Positions 57,661 through 64,000 of a DNA stretch of 64,000 bases are shown here, one piece after another. Position numbers and translations under genes: made by a program. The notes under the pieces were generated by a model. It saw nothing but the letters and a program-made list of their open reading frames with translations, was not told the origin of the DNA and ran no database searches. The first letter of the stretch is position 1; every line of letters starts with the position of its first letter. This DNA comes from Reticulitermes lucifugus (lineage: Eukaryota; Arthropoda; Insecta; Blattodea; Rhinotermitidae). The stretch spans positions 1 through 64,000 of the forward strand of contig JAKCWW010000121.1 of the NCBI GenBank assembly GCA_026260175.1. Direction: 5' to 3'.

Positions 57661-58920
57661 ATTCCAAAGTTATGTAACAACATCTTGCCAATTACTGCCT
57701 GGCCTCAGAATTTACGTGTATTCAATTGTGATTTTTGTGATTATACCTGAAACTTTGCAGGTTTGAGGTTGTGACACTGAAGTCTCCAACGTAAAACCAA
57801 TTTACTGGTACGAACGTGTCACGGGTTGGTTTAGGCTGAGTTTATTTTATTCGTTTGTCGTTTCTTCAAGCCGGTAAATTCATAGTTTCGAGTAACGTTA
57901 CCGCCCGAACGGCTATATTTAACGGTCCACTTGAAGGTAAAACATTGTCATTTTACGAACACGAGAAAGCTGACACGTAAGAAAGACGTGAATTAAAATT
58001 GTAATGTTGCTAACGACATATGTGTAAGTATGGGGTGTCAGTGAGCGCCTGTATTTGTGTCTAATAGATTTCAGTTTTTTGTAACATGTAATGAAGCTCT
58101 GTACAAGGTACCGGTTCTTACTGGCAATACCGGCCACATAAATATTAAGATTAGCCGAAATATCTAAATAAAGCAACTACCTAGTGGTGGCCAACTAGGT
58201 TTCGATTTACGGCCGAAGTATGGGTTTTTATTTTCACCCCCCATTTTCAGGTAATTTCTGGGAAACTCTGTATCGTGTTCAATAAGTAAAGTAATCCGAG
58301 CGTGAAACTGGCCATGGATATATCTAAATATATCTTTTTACCTGATTCACAAAGATGAACTAAGCGAGAATGTTAGCGTGGAACGCTGGCCACACTTTGT
58401 GTAATGTATAAAAAAATAATTTTATCCTCAGGCCATTCTAACAAATAATTTACAGAGTGCTGCATGGCCAATTTTCGGTCACTAGCAAATAGAATCTGAT
58501 TAAAATTTATCGTATAATTGCCACGTTCTGTACATTGTACATGTGCACATTTTATCCCAAGCCGTCGCTGGCAGGGGTATTACACAGCAGTGGAAGTGAA
58601 TTAAAACATGTCGCATGGCTAGTTGTCTCTGCCACGTGAAGACGAATTGAGCAGTATTGATTGCGGCTATTACATTAGTGTAACAGCTATAAATTCACTG
58701 GCTGTCTGCTGGTAACTATTATGCAGATGCGTAGTGGGCTCAGTATAGCTAAGTGCGTATTGCAACAGGATATGTTAATGCTTAGCATTAATCGAAGCAT
58801 AAAAATTCACCTCTGAATGTACACAAGCCTACAATTGTCAGTGTACTATTGCGCTGTGTATATCATAGGAGTAGGGTCATTAATTACAATTTTATTTCTA
58901 TTCGTATTCATTGCATGTAA
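57661..58920. other. No gene recognised
   Basis: Unique sequence; largest frame 85 codons on the minus strand. Confidence 0.4.
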
Positions 58921-59215
58921 TACGGCGGATAGCGTAGTCGTTATAGCGACTTGATACGGTTTGGACAGTTCGGGGATCGAATCCCTGTGGTGGCGAGATT
59001 TCTGCACGCGTTTAGACTGACCCTGGGACCCACCCAACCTCCTGTACAATGGGTACCGGGTCTCTTTCCTGGGGATGAAGCGGCCAGAGCGTGGCGTTGA
59101 CCACCCACCCCATCTAGCGCTGAGGTTAATGAAAGAGTATAGCCATACCTATACACCCCCTCTGAGCCTTTATGGCCTGCTATAGGGTGAACTTTACCTT
59201 CTTACAGATAAGTAT
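58921..59215 (+). repeat. SINE-C, near full length
   Basis: CGGCGGATAGCGTAGTCGTT (A box), GGGGATCGAATCCCTGTGG (B box), GGGTACCGGGTCTCTTTCCT, CCATCTAGCGCTGAGG, and the ACTTTACCTTCTTAC end. Confidence 0.9.
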
Positions 59216-60105
59216 TATCGTAAGGCTTCGCTCTGGCACTATGTTTCTCTGCATGCATGTAATTTCATTCATGCTGAGGTTATTTAATGATGCTCTTTCA
59301 GCTAATATAAATGTTTGGTATAGTGACAACGCTATAGACGCTTATTCAGGAAGTGTCCTGTTCGAATTTGTACTAGACCATCAGCTTTCCTGATTTACGG
59401 TTGATGTGGTACTCCTCGGTAACTTCAAGCAGTAAAATAGCTGACCGAATGTCTGGTGCCAGTAGTGGAGCTTCTGACAACATGATCAGTGATATGCGTG
59501 TCTGTCCGCGTTTTCATTGATTTGAAAATCATTCACCCATAGACAAGGACGGGCTATTCGTGGCAGGAATTACGACAGATATAACACATGACAGTCTTTT
59601 CTAAACGATTAGATCGTGCATAAGAAACTTTATCTTACAAGCCATTTAAACCCAGCACTTGTCTGGCACACACAGCTATAATATTCGAAATATCTTATAG
59701 TTCGCAAAGGAAGAAGAAACAAAGTAATTTATGGGACCATATGTGGTGCAAAGGAAATGGTAGAAGGGCTTCAGAGTTAAAGTTAAACCGTTCGTAATGC
59801 CGCCTGTCGAAACCCGCATACAAGTAAGACCGTTAAGAAGGTTAATGTTGTTGAATCATGCTACCGAGTACACAGTAAAGAAGAGTGAAAATAATTGGAA
59901 CATTTCCAGAGATTTTTTACAGCAGAAGGTTTTGTACCAGCATATGACGTGATGTGCGTATGCATGCGCCACAATATTCAGACGACTGCCATAAGTATGG
60001 AAGGTACAAGCTGTCTCGCAAAAAGTGCTCCGAAAGAACGTATTAATTTTGACAAGTTCTTGCTGTAAATTGGTACAGATATTTATTGCCAGTAAGAAAG
60101 GTAGA
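59216..60105. other. No gene recognised
   Basis: Unique sequence. Confidence 0.4.
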
Positions 60106-60109
60106 AGTC

Positions 60110-60365
60110 ATCCCATGGCATGCCTATGTGGGCACAGAGGAGAAGGGGAAGTATAGCTCCAACCCATTCGCAACCTGGACGCTACAAGGGGATGGGGGTC
60201 AGCACCACGACCCGGCCGCTTTACCCCCGGTTACCCATTATACAGGAGGCTGGATGGGACCTTGTGACCGGTCTGGAGGGGCACGAAAAATCTCGCCTCC
60301 ACTGGGATTCAATCCCCCGACCGTTCAGCCCGTAGCGAATGGCTATGCCGTCTGCCACTTGTCAT
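60110..60365 (-). repeat. SINE-C, antisense, near full length
   Basis: AAGTATAGCTCCAACCC, GGCCGCTTTACCCCCGG, TTACCCATTATACAGGAGGC, GGGATTCAATCCCCCGACCG (B-box complement), ending GGCTATGCCG. Frames of 71 and 99 codons here are artefacts. Confidence 0.88.
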
Positions 60366-60694
60366 CAGTATGTCGAAATATATAAATTCACAGGTGGTCT
60401 ACAATGCATTGCAATGGTGAGATGATAGCCAGTAGAAAGGACGCATGTTTAGTGCTAATTTTAATATTGTTAAGTTGTTAGGAAAGCGAAATATTACAGA
60501 GAGCTCCAATACGTCCGAAAATCAGACACTGCTTACCTTGAACACCAGACGTCCTGCGTTAGGCTTCACATTGAAGAGTTACCATTTTCTATGAGCTGTT
60601 AGCTTGTTTGCATGTCTCTAAGTTCAGCTGAAGCAATTAAATCATCACTGCGTTTGCGTAATACGCCGTGTCCCACACTACGTGTCTGTGTGAT
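60366..60694. other. No gene recognised
   Basis: Unique sequence between two SINEs. Confidence 0.35.
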
Positions 60695-60980
60695 ATTACG
60701 ATGTATACATACACATTTTTTCTCATGGGTCGACAGCCCTAGTGAGCCTAGGCCTCCTCTGTGAGGTTCCTCGATCACACTCAGACACACCACACTCGGT
60801 AGGACTCATCTGGACGAGTGATCAGTCCGTCCAGAGACCGCTACCTGAAAACACACAACACTCACAAGAGACAGACATCCATGCCCCGGCTGGATTCGAA
60901 CCCGCAATCCCAGCAAGCGAGCAGCCGTAGACCAACGCCTTAGACCGCGCGGCCACTGGGATCGACATTACGGTGTATAT
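60695..60980 (-). repeat. SINE-D, complete, with probable 14-bp target-site duplication
   Basis: ATTACGATGTATAC (60695-60708) and ATTACGGTGTATAT (60967-60980) agree at 12/14. On the minus strand: GTCGATCCCAGTGG, GCGGTCTAAGGCGTTGGTCT (A-box region), GGGTTCGAATCCAGCCGG (B box), a CACAAGAGACAGACATCC-type middle, and an A-rich 3' tail. It is the only gap-free SINE-D here and serves as the reference for the two gapped copies. Confidence 0.9.
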
Positions 60981-61489
60981 GGAGTCAATAAAACAGTTCC
61001 TTTGGAAGCTAGGTAGGCTCAATAGCTTCAACTTAATTTATTATTATCTTATTTCAGAAGATTAATGCGAATATCTTGCATTATTTACGTACAAAAGCTC
61101 TTTCACTAAACATTCACTCTCTGAAGACGAAAATATGAAAGCAGTTTTGTATCCATTGCTCCCCGATTCCCGTGGCAGCTCTGCAGAAATAAAGTAAATT
61201 TAATAGATGTTTTCTTGTTATGTTGCTTTGAATTATTTTTCTTCTGTTATTCAGTGACGGGTTTACAGTTGAAAACTTATACTGTACGTCTCTAAATGGA
61301 AGGATGTTTATGCAACACACGGTGAGGAGGTAGGTACAATCGTAGCGTATTGAAGGCCCTATTCCAAAATTTACCTTGCAGTCTAAAGAAAAGCACGAGT
61401 AGAAAACCAAATCCGAGTCTTTCTGAACATGAAATAAGATTTCTAACCCCTTGCTGACTGCGACATTCGGTGTATTTTCTAGAGGGTAT
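60981..61489. other. No gene recognised
   Basis: Unique sequence; a 98-codon minus-strand frame shows no domain. Confidence 0.35.
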
Positions 61490-61790
61490 GGTTTTGGTGT
61501 TACTTTTTTAAATTTATTGAAGGGCCCCGCAGCAGATGCTACGGACGCACCGCAGCCTTGAAGGCTGACTGTGCAACCCTATGATGATGATGAAGTTTTT
61601 TTCTGCTTTTCCATTTTAATGGAGCACCGGGGACAGGGGAAGACCGAAGTACTCGGAGAAAAACCTGTCCCAGTGCCACTTTGTCCACCACAAATCCCAC
61701 ATGGACCAGCCCAGAATCGAACCCGGGCCTCCGCGATAAGAGGCCGGCGACTAACCGCCTGAGCCATGGCGCGGCCTGGTTTTGGTGTTA
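61490..61790 (-). repeat. SINE-B, complete, antisense, with 14-bp target-site duplication
   Basis: TGGTTTTGGTGTTA at 61490-61503 and 61777-61790 bounds a 273-bp element. In reverse it carries GGCCGCGCCATGGCTCAGGC, the A box, then GGGTTCGATTCTGGGC as B box, and ends GGGGCCCTTC. The perfect duplication suggests recent insertion. Confidence 0.93.
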
Positions 61791-62876
61791 AGTCGTAACT
61801 ATGTTCTTAGTATACGTTAGTAACATGCAGGTGGTGATGCAGGGCTTGCTTATAAATTTTAACACCGAATTTGTCCACCTTACATAATTATTCCTGTAAG
61901 CCTATTTTTCCCTGTAACCCTCTTCTGTCATGAAATAATAATAGCTTGCTGTGTGAGAAACTGATATCCGCCGGGAACTTGAAATTCAGTTCAAGTTTAG
62001 CTTCGTGAAATACCTTATAGCAGAAGTTTGCACTGGTCTGTTGGTCGCAGAGGAAGAAACATCGAAGCCTCATGATTTACTTTGTGTCAAGTTGCGTGCG
62101 AAAGGAGAAGGCTCTTGGTTCGGCAAATGTTTGTATTGTATACATTATACAATCTGTTCGACTTCTAGTCTCTGACCCTCCTATACCACAACCCTTTCCC
62201 CGCTACACCTGTAAGTTAATCTAACCTCGTGATCACCATGGTACCAATCTTCATGTATGAAAACGTAACACATAGTAGTACCCTATATATACACTGCCTC
62301 CACAATAAAAAACCCCATTTAACTTTACGCGAAGTTTACATCGACAGTCAACTAACACGCCTATATTTTTCTTTCTTCCTCCTAAGCCCTTAAGGGAGGT
62401 TGGGTTATTTGTGGATGTGTGTATAGGCAAGGGTCTCATGGTATTAAAATACGAACGCAGTATAAGAAGTTTGTCATAGGCAAACATTAAAGGCCTTCTC
62501 ATGTGATGAATGTAACCAAAGAGTTGTGGAAAAAGCGAAGAGCTAAAGTTTGCTAACTGTCATATTTTCTCCTCAAGTATGTTTTATTATTATTTTTCCT
62601 TTTACCCCTTATAGACTATTTGGTAGTTGGGGGCTGGTTATGGCGGAAAAGACGCCATGGTGCCTGCGGTTTATGCTGTCGTTTTTACGTACGTGAAGAT
62701 AAGCTTCAAATAGAAATAACTTTTAACGTGGTTTTATACGTAAGCTTAATTTTATTATTATTATTACGTAGTTATTCTTACCAATAGGCCTATACAGACA
62801 CACAAACACATGCATGCGGTCGAACACGCACATATGTACGCAATTTGTATAGGCTTATATAAAAGTTGTCGTATAC
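61791..62876. other. No gene recognised
   Basis: Unique sequence; (TTA)n near 62752-62764. TAGGCCTA at 62785-62792. Confidence 0.4.
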
Positions 62877-63145
62877 GCCATGAAATTTGAGGAAATGATG
62901 GAGGTATAGCTCTTTTATTCTTAACCTCGTCACGAGATGGGAGTGAGCAGTTATCTTCATGCCCCGGTCGCTTTACACCCCGGGGAAAGAACCTACCGTA
63001 TCCAATGAATAGGAGGCTTGGTGGGCCCCATAACTGGTCTGGACGCTTTGGAGAGGGGAAGAATCTTCTGCTTGTTCTGGGGATAGAACCGCCATTTCTC
63101 GGCGCAGTAGCCCGTAGCCTAGTTGCTATAACCGCCACGCCATCC
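62877..63145 (-). repeat. SINE-C, antisense, near full length
   Basis: GGAGGTATAGCTCTTTTATT, CCGGTCGCTTTACACCCCGG, TCCAATGAATAGGAGGC, GGGGATAGAACCGCC (B-box complement), ending GCCACGCCATCC. The 141-codon minus frame and 86-codon plus frame are artefacts. Confidence 0.88.
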
Positions 63146-63720
63146 TGGCTCCTGCACACGCACACACGCACAAACGCACGCACCAACACATTCTCTCTAG
63201 CATTTTCAACATTTCCATGTTTCGACGCAAAATTAAGACATGTAAAATTACGTGTATGTGCTTAATGTATGCACGTATATTTCTTTCTGTGGTTCTCAGT
63301 TTACATCATGATGCTTCCTTAACGGCATATGTTGTGTACAATCAAAATGGAGGGCGATTGTCCATCATAATATTGTATGGATGTGGGGAGAAGTTAGCTT
63401 ATTCTATGTGAGAATTCTGTCACAGCACTTACTTGGAGGTAAGGAGAATAACAGCGACTTATCTTAGGATAATACTTTTACTGGCTTAGAACAGACTCTT
63501 CATTGTCAGAAACGTTTTATATCCGTTTTTGGTTCAATAATTCCCAAGAAATATTCAAGAAAAGCCATTGCTCTCAAAAGTATCGCGAAATTTGATATAA
63601 AAGTTAGTCCTTACGTGCATTGCGAGCACGAGGTGTTTAAGAACCACTAGTTTGTAGAATCAGTAACTGTGTACAGTAACGGTACCAACAAATGCACACA
63701 ATTACCTAGACTAAAATTAG
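63146..63720. other. No gene recognised
   Basis: CA-rich stretch at 63156-63190, otherwise unique sequence. Confidence 0.4.
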
Positions 63721-63723
63721 TTT

Positions 63724-64000
63724 CATAATGTAGTGAACTCGCACAGGTTTCGGCCAACCATGTGGCCATCTTCAGAGATATAAGATACAAAGGTTAGGTA
63801 CATTAAAAGTTTAAAATAGAATTATGAAAATATAAAAATGTGGGAACCAGTGCCGCTATTTGAAACATCTTTGCATTGGGTCCGATATTTTTATACTTCA
63901 TAATTTTATTCTATACTTTTTTTGTACCTAACCCTTGTGTTTTTTATCCCTGAAGATGGCCACATGATTGGCCGAAACACGTAAGAGTTCATTGTATATA
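63724..64000. repeat. Palindromic hairpin element, type 3, reaching the window end
   Basis: Left arm 63724 to about 63849 and right arm about 63879-64000 are inverted copies: CAGGTTTCGGCCAACCATGT-GGCCATCTTCAG against CTGAAGATGGCCACATGATT-GGCCGAAACACG, plus GGTTAGGTAC / GTACCTAACC and AATTATGAA / TTCATAATT. The centre is about 29 nt. Identity by eye is roughly 75-80%. It may continue past 64000. No coding capacity. Confidence 0.85.

Noticed and set aside
62764-63189. 141-codon minus-strand frame
   Set aside because: Runs through SINE-C and a CA-rich tract.

Overview
This window looks like insect nuclear DNA, most likely from a cockroach/termite-type (Blattodea) or other large-genome polyneopteran. 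Three things point there: it is AT-rich with no long reading frame in 64 kb, it is full of tRNA-headed SINEs and decayed LINE pieces of types I associate with those genomes, and the octamer TAGGCCTA is strongly over-represented. The species call is inference. I could not recognise a single host gene with confidence, and saw no bacterial-type operons, rRNA, functional tRNA genes, CRISPR arrays, or LTR/viral or Polinton-like elements.

Layout. 0-13 kb: mostly unique sequence with one complete SINE-A (5.5 kb, 14-bp target duplication), LINE scraps (1.3, 8.8, 10.8, 11.4, 13.0 kb), and a 3 x 104-bp tandem array at 9.4-9.7 kb carrying CTCF-like motifs, with a second CTCF-like cluster at 12.4-12.6 kb. 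13-20 kb: complete SINE-C (13.1 kb), a recent 63-bp tandem duplication (13.7 kb), a palindromic element (14.3 kb), SINE-D (15.0 kb), a LINE-1 3' end (15.4 kb) and complete SINE-B (18.9 kb). 20-30 kb: a 141-codon open frame ending at a possible splice donor (20.4-20.8 kb), a LINE-1 antisense piece (22.1 kb), a GC-richer patch (22.8-23.0 kb), SINE-C (24.5 kb), LINE-2 (26.2 kb), SINE-D (27.3 kb), and an unrecognised 101-codon frame (29.8 kb). 30-48 kb: several SINE-C/B/E copies, two larger LINE-2 pieces (33.5 kb; 39.0-40.0 kb with reverse-transcriptase remnants whose catalytic YADD codons have turned into a GAT microsatellite), a long palindrome (41.2 kb), and two unclassified dispersed repeats. 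49.3-50.1 kb is an assembly gap ending inside a SINE-A. 50-64 kb: more SINEs, a purine-only-like tract (51.2 kb), an 81%-identical direct repeat pair (55.8/56.1 kb), and a large palindrome running off the window end (63.7 kb).

The elements work together only as a retrotransposon ecology: LINEs (at least two families) would supply the machinery for at least five tRNA-headed SINE families, and several SINEs share central modules. The most interesting threads are (i) a set of hairpin elements with different arms but a common core (CGAAAC... / CCATCTTCAG), (ii) CTCF-like motifs concentrated in a tandem array, a cluster and one SINE family, and (iii) SINE-A and SINE-C sharing a central domain beneath different heads.
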